Below are positions 38,537 to 49,600 of a stretch of DNA of 64,000 bases, piece after piece; positions within the stretch are counted from its first letter, which is position 1; each line of letters starts with the position of its first letter. The DNA is from an uncultured Candidatus Poseidoniales archaeon (GTDB lineage Archaea > Thermoplasmatota > Poseidoniia > Poseidoniales > Thalassarchaeaceae). The notes under the pieces were generated by a model. It was given only the letters and a program-made list of their open reading frames with translations. It had not been told where the DNA came from and did not search any database. The DNA lies in assembly GCA_902601345.1 (NCBI GenBank), contig CACKMK010000004.1:1-64000 (forward strand), in the 5' to 3' direction. The translations under genes and the position numbers were made by a program.

Positions 38537-40612
38537 TTATCCAATCATCTCGGAAATCCTATCCCTGAGAATCTTGCTTACCAGTTTCCCATCTGCAGAA
38601 CCGCCTAGATTCTGCATCACCATGCCCATCAGCGGCCCAACTGCTCCCATACCTCTTTCTTTCACAAAGTCAGAGCGATTGCTAAGGACCTCAGCCACCG
38701 CATCCTCAACAGATGACTCATCGGCTGGAACGAAGCCTCGTGATTCGGCTTCGGACGACATGAAGTCCACCATTCTCTCAATTGGGCCCTCGACTGATTC
38801 CATTAGAAGGGTCTCCGCTCCCTCTCTTGTCAGGAGACCCTCCTCTCGAAGGTGAACAGACGCCGCTAGGGAGTTTGGCTTGGAGATGCCGCTCTCTAGG
38901 AGGGCGCTTGCCCATGCCTTGGCTGGGAGTTTAAGAGGGCCCTCGATTCCCTCGAATAGTAGGTCATCTATCTCCCTGTTAAGCAAGGCCTCTTCCTGAT
39001 TTTTAGATAGCCCCAGGCCTGATATTCTGTTCTTCCTTTCCTGAGCGGACAGTGGAAGGTTTTGACAAATAGAATCCCATCTCTCTGGTGATATTTCCAG
39101 AACTGGTATGTCTGTCTCGGGATACATCCTAGCACCTCCTGGGAGAGGTCTGAGAGCCGTTGTGGTTCCATCTTCCGGCTTCCCCTTCCGTACCACTACG
39201 TTCCTCACCTCTCTGGGTATCCTGTGGAAGGCTAGTCGTGCCCTGTCAATGACTGCCTCGAGTGCCAGTTCGGACTGCCATTTTGGAGCCATGCACAGAA
39301 CGAATGCGTCGGCTTCTGACAGAGACAGTTGACTCTTGACTGAGTCGACCTCAGTTTGAGAAATCCCGTATGCGGGGAGTTCGTCAGAATGGAAGATTCC
39401 CGATACCCCAGCAAGCTTGGCGGCACTGGCTAGCTCCCTTCCCAATCTTGACAACTGTGAGCCTTTTTCGTCCATCGTCTTCCTTCCGATCTTTCCTGAG
39501 AATCCTAGAAGGGATATTCCGAGCATACATGAGCCATTCTGCAAGGACGAGGACACCATGTCTGAATCGCATTCTGAGAAGCATTCTGTCACATCGTGAG
39601 TAGAGTAGGGTATTCTCTTCTTCGTGGCAAGTTCTACCCTATTCTCCACTGGCATCGAGTCAGATTCCCTATTCGGAGGAAGGGGAGGGAGGGAGAACTC
39701 GCTTCTCAGTTCATTCGCCAGACGGTAGAAGTGGAGTTGACGAGCCATCTCCAATCGAATAATTCTCGGAATCCAGTCTAGGTCCTGGCATCCTTTGATC
39801 TCAACCCTATCTCCACAAGAGATGCTGACATTGAGGTCTTGTCTGATTGATCCTAGTCCCCTCCTGACCCTGCGAGTATCACGTAGCAGGCGGCCCAATG
39901 CCAATGCGGTCTCCTTTGCATGCTCCGGAGATCGAACATCCGGAGCAGTGGCGACTTCTACTAAGGGGACGCCCAGTCTGTCCAGATTGTACACTACGGT
40001 TTCTCCGACATCGCTCCTCTTGGTCTCGAGCTTCCGAGCAGAGTCTTCCTCCAACGAAATCAAATCGATTCCAACCTGGCTAGAGGCGGCCTCTATTTGT
40101 CCATCAGTAGCCACTATCGTTGTTCTCTGGAAACCACTGGTGTTGGAGCCATCCACTACCGTCTTCCTCATTGCTTGCAGGTTTGGGATTGGTTTTGCAC
40201 CCATCAGAGCGGCCATAGTGAGAACAACATCTACTGCCTCAGAGTCATGGTTTCTTGGTGGCGACTCGTCCAACTCGATGAGACTGGCATTGGGAGATTG
40301 GACATACTCGAATGTCCGATTCCTCCTTTGCTCGAATCTAGCGGCGACATCTGTACTCCCCCCTTCTCCCTTTGAAGCTCGGAGCCTTCTTGTGGAACGC
40401 GGCCAGTGATGAGGGATGTCCTCGGAGTTGTAGTCGAATAGTTCGCTTGGCATTCTAGAGTGTAATTTGTCGGTTGCCAACTGCTGATGAATCTCCAACC
40501 CGCACATGAATCCAAGAGCTACGGGATCAAGATGTGCAGGTTTGTTGACGTCTCCTAATGGCTCCATTACAATTCCTTGGGAGGGGGCGGTGCTCATAGG
40601 GTCAACGGGCAA
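38537..40612 (-). CDS. gatE: Glu-tRNA(Gln) amidotransferase subunit E
   Basis: GFMCGLEIHQQLATDKLHSRMPSELF, GLGSIRQDLNVSI, GGARMYPETDIPVL; GatB/GatE C-terminal domain. Confidence 0.93.
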   Translation of the reverse strand: MPVDPMSTAPSQGIVMEPLGDVNKPAHLDPVALGFMCGLEIHQQLATDKLHSRMPSELFDYNSEDIPHHWPRSTRRLRASKGEGGSTDVAARFEQRRNRTFEYVQSPNASLIELDESPPRNHDSEAVDVVLTMAALMGAKPIPNLQAMRKTVVDGSNTSGFQRTTIVATDGQIEAASSQVGIDLISLEEDSARKLETKRSDVGETVVYNLDRLGVPLVEVATAPDVRSPEHAKETALALGRLLRDTRRVRRGLGSIRQDLNVSISCGDRVEIKGCQDLDWIPRIIRLEMARQLHFYRLANELRSEFSLPPLPPNRESDSMPVENRVELATKKRIPYSTHDVTECFSECDSDMVSSSLQNGSCMLGISLLGFSGKIGRKTMDEKGSQLSRLGRELASAAKLAGVSGIFHSDELPAYGISQTEVDSVKSQLSLSEADAFVLCMAPKWQSELALEAVIDRARLAFHRIPREVRNVVVRKGKPEDGTTTALRPLPGGARMYPETDIPVLEISPERWDSICQNLPLSAQERKNRISGLGLSKNQEEALLNREIDDLLFEGIEGPLKLPAKAWASALLESGISKPNSLAASVHLREEGLLTREGAETLLMESVEGPIERMVDFMSSEAESRGFVPADESSVEDAVAEVLSNRSDFVKERGMGAVGPLMGMVMQNLGGSADGKLVSKILRDRISEMIG

Positions 40613-42779
40613 ATCGCCAAGCGAGAGGGTTAGAAGATGATTCGTACAGCTCCCCAGTTTGATTCATCTTCTGCACCACTTTGTCGACTTCGGCTTCGCT
40701 GATTTTTCTATTGATTGCAATATTGTAAATCTCCGTCAGTTCTGCCTGTCCCTTCTCCTGGCATAATTTCCTAACTATATTCATGATAGTAGAGTTGTTT
40801 GAACGCTCTTTCACGGAGACCCCTGAGTGCAGTTCTGATTCGTCTTCTATTCCCGATTCTTCTCTCCAGTGTTTGAAGACGGCTAGAGCCACTTTTGCAT
40901 TTTCCAGGGTTGCTATCTCTTGGAGGTGCATCCTAGCGTGGGCTTCTGTCAGTCTAATCAGGGCTTCCAATGCTCTTGCTGTAATTGGGATGACTGTGTC
41001 GTTATCATGATCAGACTCGAACTGTGAGGGGCTCTGGTCTTCTCTTCCGAATGACTGCCTCTCTTCTGTGTAGTACTTGAGGATGGCATTCTTGGCATCC
41101 TCGTCTAACTGTGGGTGTACTGTTCTTTTAGCGAATGCGATGTACTTCCTCAGGAAGTCCTGAGATAGGTGCTCATTTCCGTTTTCAGAGGTGATGATGA
41201 ATGACTCTTCGTCTAGTTCGGATGGGCCTAATTCGATCGTATTCTCCAATTGAGCCTCACTCTTACCCGAAGTCCTGTTGTCGAGTATGTGCCTAGCAAT
41301 TCTCTCATCGTCATGAATCCGAACTTCGTCCCTAATCATCCAGATGATATCGAACCTAGATGCTAGTGGAGGTGGTAGCCCGGTCTCTTTGAATGACCTA
41401 ATTACACTCGTATTTATGCCTCTCTTGGTAAAACGTCCTTCCTTAGGGTTTGCAGCCGCCAGGATTGAGCACCTTGAGTGTAGTGTAGCTGTAATTCCGC
41501 CCTTGGCCACATGGACCTTTTGCTGCTCCATTGCGGGATGCATCATTCTTTTGTCATCTGGTGAAATCTTGTCGAACTCGTCGATGGCAGCCAACCCCCT
41601 ATCCGATAGTGGTAGGACCCCTGCCTCCAGTGCGAACCGGCCATCCCCGAAAGCATCCCTGACCGCAGCCGCAGTGAGGCCTGCTCCAGAGACTCCCCCG
41701 CCAGTAGCGAATCTTCCCCTAGGAGAAAGTGCGGAGATGAAGGAAAGCAATTGGGACTTGGCGACTCCTGGATCTCCCATCAAAAGGATGTGGATATCTC
41801 CTCTAGACCTAGTCTTATCATTCAGCTTCCTTGACACTCCTCCGAATAGTTGCAAAGCTAAGGAGCGTTTCACATGGCCTAGTATGCCAGTAGCGAAAAT
41901 AGATGGTGCAATAGAACGCTGAATCAGAGACATCAAGTCCTCTCTCTTCGAAATCTCGAGAATCCTCTCGCTATCCTCCTCTTCAATAGAAATCTCAGTG
42001 AACGGAGTACTCTCATGCTCGGAGCTAATCAGATGATAGATTACATCGAACATAGGTGTCTTCTTTCTGTTTCTTACTTCACTTCTCACGACCGGGATTA
42101 CGTTTGCAGTAATCCTCTCTCCCGGGAGATGCTTGTTGACCTGGTCCCCCTCGATAAGCACCATCCCCCTCCTTGGCTGAGCTCCGCTCGGAACATACTC
42201 GGGTTGCTCCTGAATCTCTATCCACTGGTTGTTTACCATTCTAGAGCTTAGGAGTACCAAATCGAACCGCGTTTCGGCTTTGGTACTCCCACATCCGCCC
42301 AGGGCCTGTGGACAGATCAGTGGTTCCTTCAATTCTCTCTCGTTTTCCTGGTCGATTTCTATGTCATGGCCGCACGACTCGCACTTGAAAACCGCCCTGT
42401 GTATTCTGGGTTTAATCTCGGAAATCTTGGTGACAATGACGTCGACGCTGCGCAGTTTGTCTATGTCCGAGCTGCCTATCTCTCGCAGGGGCATCCTTGT
42501 GTCTCCAGGTAGCTCTCCGACCCGTAGTAAGGCATCTATCTCCTCCCCCCTCTCTCTGCAAATCTCCATCAGAGTCTTGGAGCCAGCGGAGAGAATCTGT
42601 TTTGGATGCTCCAGTACGTCCTCTGCAAATTCCGGATCGAAAGTCTGGATCTCATGGAATGGGACGGAGAGATAGGGGAAGTTGGTTTGACGAGACAACA
42701 ATGTCATGACCTCTGACTCCTTGGCCTCCTCAAGGAAGGTCCTCCATCTGGCCGAAGCGTCATGTGCTGCCATTGTCAT
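40602..42779 (-). CDS. mcm: Replicative helicase MCM
   Basis: LLMGDPGVAKSQLLSFISALSPRGRFATGGGVSGAGLTAA, LAAIDEFDKI, SRFDIIWMI; no intein evident. Confidence 0.95.
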   Translation of the reverse strand: MTMAAHDASARWRTFLEEAKESEVMTLLSRQTNFPYLSVPFHEIQTFDPEFAEDVLEHPKQILSAGSKTLMEICRERGEEIDALLRVGELPGDTRMPLREIGSSDIDKLRSVDVIVTKISEIKPRIHRAVFKCESCGHDIEIDQENERELKEPLICPQALGGCGSTKAETRFDLVLLSSRMVNNQWIEIQEQPEYVPSGAQPRRGMVLIEGDQVNKHLPGERITANVIPVVRSEVRNRKKTPMFDVIYHLISSEHESTPFTEISIEEEDSERILEISKREDLMSLIQRSIAPSIFATGILGHVKRSLALQLFGGVSRKLNDKTRSRGDIHILLMGDPGVAKSQLLSFISALSPRGRFATGGGVSGAGLTAAAVRDAFGDGRFALEAGVLPLSDRGLAAIDEFDKISPDDKRMMHPAMEQQKVHVAKGGITATLHSRCSILAAANPKEGRFTKRGINTSVIRSFKETGLPPPLASRFDIIWMIRDEVRIHDDERIARHILDNRTSGKSEAQLENTIELGPSELDEESFIITSENGNEHLSQDFLRKYIAFAKRTVHPQLDEDAKNAILKYYTEERQSFGREDQSPSQFESDHDNDTVIPITARALEALIRLTEAHARMHLQEIATLENAKVALAVFKHWREESGIEDESELHSGVSVKERSNNSTIMNIVRKLCQEKGQAELTEIYNIAINRKISEAEVDKVVQKMNQTGELYESSSNPLAWRFAR

Positions 42780-42985
42780 ATTAGTCACCGGGCTTTGAGA
42801 CTCGGAACACACGGCCTATGAACAGTATGGTTGATTTTTCCAACCCCCTTACTTCCGGTGGAGATATGAAACTCCTTCAGGATGCTTTTCTGGATTTTTT
42901 TCACTTCTACTGCAAATTAGAAAACGAGTCCTCCGGACTGATTTAGATATGGTGATGTTGAAGTCTAGAGCCCTAATCGACAAGC

Positions 42986-43423
42986 ATGGAATTTCGACGA
43001 TTTGGTCGTGACCTATTCGTGAGGCTGGACAAGGGAGAGGGATTACATGATGCCATTAGGAGTCTGAGCAATCATGGAATAAGCACTGCAGCAATCACCA
43101 GCGGAATAGGGAGGGTGAGGGGGACAGAAATAGGGTTCCTTGACTCTGACGGGATTTACCAGAAGATGAAAATTGAGGAGCCGATGGAGTTACTTTCGAT
43201 GCAGGGCAACCTGACTCCCGGCCCAGATGGGGCTTTCACACACATCCACATTGTAGCCTCAGATGATGATCACGTCGTCAGGGGCGGTCACCTCTTCGAG
43301 GCAACCGTCGAGGTTACGGCAGAGATTCACATGAGGGTATTGGACGAGGGAGAGGCGTCCATGGTAAGAAAAGCGACAGAGAGCGACTTCTTCGGGCTCT
43401 CATTCTATGACTTGGAGGGTTAG
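42986..43423 (+). CDS. PPC/DUF296 domain DNA-binding-like protein
   Basis: GHL and HIHI motifs in a ~145 aa DUF296 layout (LLSMQGNLTPGPDGAFTHIHIVASDDDHVVRGGHLFEA). Confidence 0.82.
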   Translation: MEFRRFGRDLFVRLDKGEGLHDAIRSLSNHGISTAAITSGIGRVRGTEIGFLDSDGIYQKMKIEEPMELLSMQGNLTPGPDGAFTHIHIVASDDDHVVRGGHLFEATVEVTAEIHMRVLDEGEASMVRKATESDFFGLSFYDLEG

Positions 43424-43425
43424 TC

Positions 43426-45147
43426 GTGCGGGTGCTTTTCGCACATGGATTCGAAGGTAGTCCAACTGGATCCAAGCCCACCTACATGAGGGAGGCTTTT
43501 GGATGGAACGTTACGGCACCGAAGATGTCTGAGCTAGGATGGAGTATCGCGAGTCAGACGGACCTTCTAATCAAGCACTTGGACGAGGGAGGGTATGACT
43601 TGGTCGTCGGTTCTTCCATGGGCGGGCTAGCCGCGGCGAACGCCTCGTCAATGAGGCCTAACGAGGACATCAGATTACTGTTGATAGCCCCTGCATTCGG
43701 ACTTGCGGAGAACTGGGAAGGGATGGAAGAAACGGGCAGGAGTGCTTGGAAAACCACGGGAGAAAGGCGATACACTGGTTTCGAATTGGACATCGTTCTT
43801 CCATGGGAATTTATGGAATCCGCAGAAAGGATGTCCTGGCCAATTCCTGCACACCCCACTGCGATAATGCATGGGAGGTTCGATGAGGTCGTTCCCATCA
43901 GCTATTCGCGCAAGGTCGACGAATCCTGCGATAATGTTACTCTTTACGAGACAGATGACGGACATAGGATGAAGGATTCGTTGAGTGTTATCCAGGAAAT
44001 TGTATCCGAACTCATGGGTGGATTTGTTGGCAACCCGAATGAGGGGCAGAAGGTTGAGGTACAGGAGGAAGTATCGCAAGAGGTGAGCGTCGCTGGGGAA
44101 GAGCCTAACCTCGAGTTCGACGACGATCCAGAGGAAGAAATCGAACAGCTCGAGGCCGAGATGAAGAAGCTGGAAGTGCAGATGGCGAAGAAGAAAGAGA
44201 AGCTGGAAGCCTCGAAGAAGGAAGCTCAGATAGAAGAGTTGGCTCTGGAGAAGGAAGAGGAGGAAATTGAAAGAGAGCTCCAGTCGATGGAGGCGAGCGA
44301 GGCGGTTCAGAAGGCTGAGCAAGAGGTTGAGAAAGCTAGAGCAGAGGTCGAGGAGGCGACCAAGAAGGTCGAGGTCGAGGAGGCTGAAGCCGAGGAGGCC
44401 CGATTAATCGCAGAGATGGAAGAGGAGGAGGCAAGGGAGGCAAAGGCCGAAGCTGCCGCTGCAAAGAGGAAGTTAGCAGATGCAATCCTGAAGGCAGAGA
44501 TCGCTGGTAAGGATGTACAAGAGATCACTTCGGAGGTAGAGGATGAGAAGAGGGAGTTGCTCATTCTTGAGAGAGTGGGAAAGAGAAGGGCCTCAATAGA
44601 CTGGGAAAAGATTGGTGAGTTCGGAGGAGGTTTATCTGACGATTTGACATTGATTAACGGGATAGACGAGTTCACCCAGAGGAAGCTCAATTCTTTGGGC
44701 GTATTCTCCTATGAGCAATTGTCTAGAATGGATTCAACCAATGCTAAGGAAGTGAATGACGCGCTAGAGATGTTACCAGGGAAGGTCATTGAGATGGGTT
44801 GGACCAAGCAGGCGATAACGATGCTCGAGTTGAGGGGGGTCGACAAGGCATCTTCGAGCATCATCGAAGATGGGTCTGAGGAGGTCTTTGCGGACCTGAG
44901 TGCCGCTCAAATAAAATGGGCTCAGATAGGTAAGGCTGGAGATAGGAAGTCGGATGATCTGACTAAGATCAAGGGAGTTGATGCTGAGACTCAGAAGAAG
45001 CTGAAAGTCCTAGGAATTAGGACCTATGACCAACTCTCCAGAATGGATGCGGAAACCGCAGAGGCTGTGAATGGTGCGCTAGGAATGATGCCAGGGAGAG
45101 TTTCGAAGATGATGTGGGCACAGCAGGCAAAGGCTCTGATGGATTAG
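43426..45147 (+). CDS. Fusion: YqiA/alpha-beta hydrolase-like esterase + coiled coil + two HhH-like domains
   Basis: N-terminus LFAHGFEGSPTGSKP ... LVVGSSMGGLAAANAS ... DDGHRMKD; coiled coil; two ~85-aa C-terminal repeats (DDLTLINGIDEFTQRKLNSLG and DDLTKIKGVDAETQKKLKVLG); GTG start. Confidence 0.8.
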   Translation: MRVLFAHGFEGSPTGSKPTYMREAFGWNVTAPKMSELGWSIASQTDLLIKHLDEGGYDLVVGSSMGGLAAANASSMRPNEDIRLLLIAPAFGLAENWEGMEETGRSAWKTTGERRYTGFELDIVLPWEFMESAERMSWPIPAHPTAIMHGRFDEVVPISYSRKVDESCDNVTLYETDDGHRMKDSLSVIQEIVSELMGGFVGNPNEGQKVEVQEEVSQEVSVAGEEPNLEFDDDPEEEIEQLEAEMKKLEVQMAKKKEKLEASKKEAQIEELALEKEEEEIERELQSMEASEAVQKAEQEVEKARAEVEEATKKVEVEEAEAEEARLIAEMEEEEAREAKAEAAAAKRKLADAILKAEIAGKDVQEITSEVEDEKRELLILERVGKRRASIDWEKIGEFGGGLSDDLTLINGIDEFTQRKLNSLGVFSYEQLSRMDSTNAKEVNDALEMLPGKVIEMGWTKQAITMLELRGVDKASSSIIEDGSEEVFADLSAAQIKWAQIGKAGDRKSDDLTKIKGVDAETQKKLKVLGIRTYDQLSRMDAETAEAVNGALGMMPGRVSKMMWAQQAKALMD

Positions 45148-45154
45148 TGAGTAA

Positions 45155-45877
45155 CTAGTGGTTCTCGGTGGATCCCAGGAAGTACTCCCCTATCTCTGGA
45201 TCGGTCAGGATGTGCTGGGCATCTCCCGTGTGAACTACCTTGCCGTTGGAGATGATGTATCCTCTATCGGACCTGGCAAGGGAAAGTCTGGCGTTCTGTT
45301 CGACTATCAGAATCGTGATTCCTCTGTCCCTAAGCGAGTCGATGCTCTCGATTATCTGCTGCTGGTAGAGTGGGGACAGTGCAGCTGTGGGCTCGTCCAG
45401 CAGTAGGAACTTGGGGTCCGAAATTAGTGCCCTGGATATGGCTAACATCTGTCTCTCCCCGCCTGAGAGTGAGGCGGCTAGATCGTACTCCCTGTTCCTA
45501 AGGTCAGGGAACATCTCTAGGGACCGCTCTATCCTCTCTGCTAGAACTCCCTGCGATAGTGAGTTCCCGCCCATCTGGAGGTTCTCTAAAACCGATAGAG
45601 ATGGGAAGACGTTGTCCACCTGTGGAACATAGGCGATACCGTGGTTAACTAGCTGATCGGTCCTCCATCCAGAGACCTCCTGGCCCCTGTATTGAATGCC
45701 TCCTCGATAGTATGTAGCGATTCCAAAGATGGTCTTGATGAAGGTTGACTTCCCACATCCATTCGGTCCGATCACTGTTACGAATTCACCTTCGTCTACG
45801 TACATGTCTATCCCGTAGAGTATCTGTACTGTGCCATAGCCACCTTCAAGACCGCTAACCTCCAAGACACGCGTCAC
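45155..45877 (-). CDS. livF: Branched-chain amino acid-type ABC transporter ATPase LivF
   Basis: VIGPNGCGKSTFIKTIFG, LSGGERQMLAISRAL, LLLDEPTAALSP. Confidence 0.9.
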   Translation of the reverse strand: MTRVLEVSGLEGGYGTVQILYGIDMYVDEGEFVTVIGPNGCGKSTFIKTIFGIATYYRGGIQYRGQEVSGWRTDQLVNHGIAYVPQVDNVFPSLSVLENLQMGGNSLSQGVLAERIERSLEMFPDLRNREYDLAASLSGGERQMLAISRALISDPKFLLLDEPTAALSPLYQQQIIESIDSLRDRGITILIVEQNARLSLARSDRGYIISNGKVVHTGDAQHILTDPEIGEYFLGSTENH

Positions 45878-46668
45878 TCTTCTTCGCCCTCCGATTCTCC
45901 AGCAGCACCAAGATACGCCTCGATTACTGCTCTGTTGTTGCGAACTTCGTCGGGCGTTCCTTGCATCAGAACCCTTCCCTCGTTCATCACTATGATCCTA
46001 TCCACACCCTGTCTGAGGATGAAGTCCATGTTATGCTCGATAATCAGTATGGTGATGCCGGTCTCGTCCACTATCTTTCTGAGGTTGTTGAATATCTTCA
46101 TAGCCAGTGGTCCGGCAACTCCTGCTACTGGTTCGTCGAGAAGAAGAAGCCTTGGTTCGCCCATCATTGATCTGCCAATATCCACCAATTTGCTCTGTCC
46201 TCCAGAGAGCTCGCTAGTCAGATTGTGTGCCATGTGCGGAACCTCTAGCTGGTCTAGGACCTCGAATGCCCTAGACAGGCGTCCTTGTTCGGCTTGGTTT
46301 TTCGGGAGGAGGAGTGACCTAGCCAATTCTCTGATTGAGGAGCCGAACTGCCCCCTAGGAGGAACTAGGAGGTTCTCTATCACTGTCATCTCTCTCCAGA
46401 GATTGGTGTGCTGGAAGGTCCGCGTCATCCCTAGGTTCTGGATCTGGTCTGGTCTTAATCCGGAGGCGTCCTCCCCGAATATCTCGACGCTACCCGATGT
46501 CTTCTCCAGGAGACCACTGATGCAGTTGAAGGTCGTGGACTTTCCACATCCGTTTGGTCCGATAAGCCCTACGAACTCCCCCTTTCCGACAGTGAAAGAG
46601 ACGTCCCTGACGGCGACTAGTCCACCGAACTCCTTCCTGAGTCCAGAGACTTCGAGGACATTACTCAC
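45874..46668 (-). CDS. livG: Branched-chain amino acid-type ABC transporter ATPase LivG
   Basis: LIGPNGCGKSTTFNCISGLL, LSGGQSKLVDIGRSMM, LLLDEPVAGVAG. Confidence 0.9.
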   Translation of the reverse strand: MSNVLEVSGLRKEFGGLVAVRDVSFTVGKGEFVGLIGPNGCGKSTTFNCISGLLEKTSGSVEIFGEDASGLRPDQIQNLGMTRTFQHTNLWREMTVIENLLVPPRGQFGSSIRELARSLLLPKNQAEQGRLSRAFEVLDQLEVPHMAHNLTSELSGGQSKLVDIGRSMMGEPRLLLLDEPVAGVAGPLAMKIFNNLRKIVDETGITILIIEHNMDFILRQGVDRIIVMNEGRVLMQGTPDEVRNNRAVIEAYLGAAGESEGEEE

Positions 46669-49600
46669 CGCCAGTCACCTCCTCCGGTCTGGATGGTCTC
46701 ACGGGCACCTCTGGTAGCAGACCCTTTGGATTGTACTTCAGTGAGAACAGCATGAGGCAACCGATTAGGAGTATCTTGACGTATAGCATGTCAGCGGTGA
46801 CGACACCCCCGTAGTATGACTCGTCGATTGACCTCTGGCCGAGTGCAACAGCGGCGAATGCGAAGATAGCAGCGCCCGAGGCCCCGATATCAATGAGCTT
46901 TTCCGATCTGGTCGCCATACCGACAAGTGCGATTATAGCGAATATCCGGAAAACCTCCCACTGACTCGTCACGAGCCAAGCAAAAAGACTGTCGATCCTG
47001 TCTGCTGTAGTATGTAGCGGCAGGTCAGGTGAACCCTGGCCCACTGCCAGCACGTTGAAGACGAACTCCATCAGAACGATGATGAACGCACCCACGACCA
47101 TGCCTCTGTTATTCGATCTCCCCCCTATTACGAAGGCGGCCCAAACTAGGAAAGTGGAGCGTGCAGGCGCCATGAAACCAGGTTCGAAAGCAGTCAGCTT
47201 CCAAGCCCAGAATGCACCGGCTAGGCCTGCAATAGCAGCCCCCAAGGCCAGGCTCGACGCTTTGTGTTTCAGAACGTCATGACCATGGTGCTGGGCTACC
47301 TCTTCATCCTCCCTGATTGCCTTCAAAACGCGTCCCCAGGGGGAGGAAATGAGCACAGAGAGTAGTCTCCAGACTACCACTACAGCGACAACCGACAGAA
47401 GCATCAGAACGAAGAAGTAGGGGGCTGGTTGTCCCAGACCGAGAAGTTCCCCGACGAAGACTGCTGGGGTGTCCGTTAGTTCTACATCCGAAAGACAATC
47501 GTTTGGTCCAGCCCATGGCGTATCTGGACCAGGAGTCCTGGAGCCGCAAAACCACCAGTTCTCTAATGGTAGGGGGTAAGAGGCAATCCCTATTGCGGAC
47601 CCTACCGATCCTACTCGTAGCAGGGGCTCTCCCTGCAGGAGGACTTTGACGATCTCACCCAGTGAGATGGTCACTATTGCGAAGTAATCCGTCCTGAGTC
47701 GAGCTGTGGGATATGCCAGCGCCCACCCAAGAGCGCCGGCTAGTGCTACTCCGAAAATTGTAGCTGGGAGAATGCCCCATTCATACCCATGGAGCCTCTC
47801 CGGAGCAGTCAGAACCCCTACAGAGATAGCGCCTACTGAGACGAAGAAGATGACCCCGAAATTGACCATTCCCGTGTAGCCAGTATGCAGATTTAATGAT
47901 AAGGACATCAATAGGAAAACGGATAGTGTCAGAAGGACGTTTGAGACCTGTAGGGTCTTCTTGAATCGGAAGTCGTCAGACTCGGCGATTGGTAACCAAG
48001 CCAGGAACATGATCAGTATCAACATCAGAATTAGGAAGAGTGCCCATGATCCGAATGGGCTCTCTCTACCGTAAAGCTCGGCTTTCCTCCTCTCAACCGA
48101 GAACTTCGGCCCGAATACATTGTCTGAGGCATCGGTGACAGATGAGTAGGCCCTTCCGCTAATTTCTGAAGTCCTAGTATAGATGCTCGCAAGGAGGGGT
48201 CGGACCCGTGATGCTGCCGCTTCCAAGGCATTCTTGTGCTTATTATTCAACTCTGACATTTTTCTTCTCACTTGCAGAGTGGCCATTGATAGAGAAGAGT
48301 CGCCCTGTAACTTGAAAGAGGGCCACTCGATTGGCTCTTCCTTACCCGATAGCATCCTGAAACCCTCATATGCAGAGTAAATCCAGATGGCTACGATTGC
48401 TGTGGGCCAAATAACGTCCCCAAAGTCGACGATGAAATTAACGAAGTCGATCTCGAACCTGAACAAATCGAACCATGAGGAGTCAATTTCGGAAACTTCG
48501 GTATCAAAGTGGGGGGAGTCCTCCAAAAGCAGAGTACCGTCGTTCCTACCCGTGACTAAGGCGAGGTTTGTTTCCGCTGAGGCGTTGGCAAGACAGTCTT
48601 CAGAGCACGAGCCATCGGCTAACGAGTTCTTTCCCACGAAATCGCTGAATCTATGGAATACATAAGCAGAAAAGGTAGCGATGGAGAAGTTCTGCATTCT
48701 GTTTGGCCGATTCCTCCACCAATGGTGAAGTCCGAGAATGCCAGTAGGGAGTATGGCCAATGCGGCTGCTATCTTTATGTCCCGAACGGAGTCTTCTTTC
48801 TGCCTCTTCCTCAGCCTCTCTATCTTCCACTTCTCGTAAGCATCGCCTATCCCCTTGGGCATTATCATTAGGATCGCAATTAGGAAAATATACGGCATCA
48901 TAGAGTCGAGATTTGTTAATCCCGACCTACCAAGAGGGTATCCTATTCCGATTGTTACTGGGCCGGAGAGTGCCCTGACAAATCCAACGACTATCGAGCC
49001 AACCAATGCTCCTGGAACGGATCCTATGGTGCCCAACACTATGATCGCGAATGATGGAAGGAGAAGTGTGAATGCCGTTTCCGGACTGAATCTCAGGGTC
49101 AGTGCGAATACGGCCCCCCCTATTCCCGAAAGACCTGCTGAAAGGAAGGCACTGACCATGTGGACTCTCTCCACGTTGATTCCACTGCTTGCTGCCAGCT
49201 CCTCGTTATCGGCCACTGCCCTCATCCTCCTGCCCAGCCTGGTCTTGTTCAGAAGAAGGATCAATAGAAGCACGGCACTGAAAATTACGAATGGCACCAC
49301 TCCCTTGTAGTAGACGTAGTTGGTAGTTGCCTGGGCGCAGTTGAACGTGATGTCGTATACCTCCCAAGCGGGCTTGGACGTCTCAGTTACAATTCTAGAG
49401 AGGATGGGTTCTCCTGTTGATGCATCTAATCCTGTCTGCTCGCACTCCCATGTAGTGTACGTTCTGCCCTCAGCCACTGATCTATCTCCTAGGTTGAATC
49501 GCATCTTCGTGGTCGGAATCTCCCATGATAGGTCAGGTCTCCTCCAATCTCCCTCGGGCTCGAAAATCTGCCTCCCAGCTCCGAACCTGAGGTAGGTGAT

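Noticed and set aside
38537-40612. GatE without adjacent GatD as an anomaly
   Set aside because: gatD and gatE need not be adjacent in archaea; nothing unusual shown by this window alone
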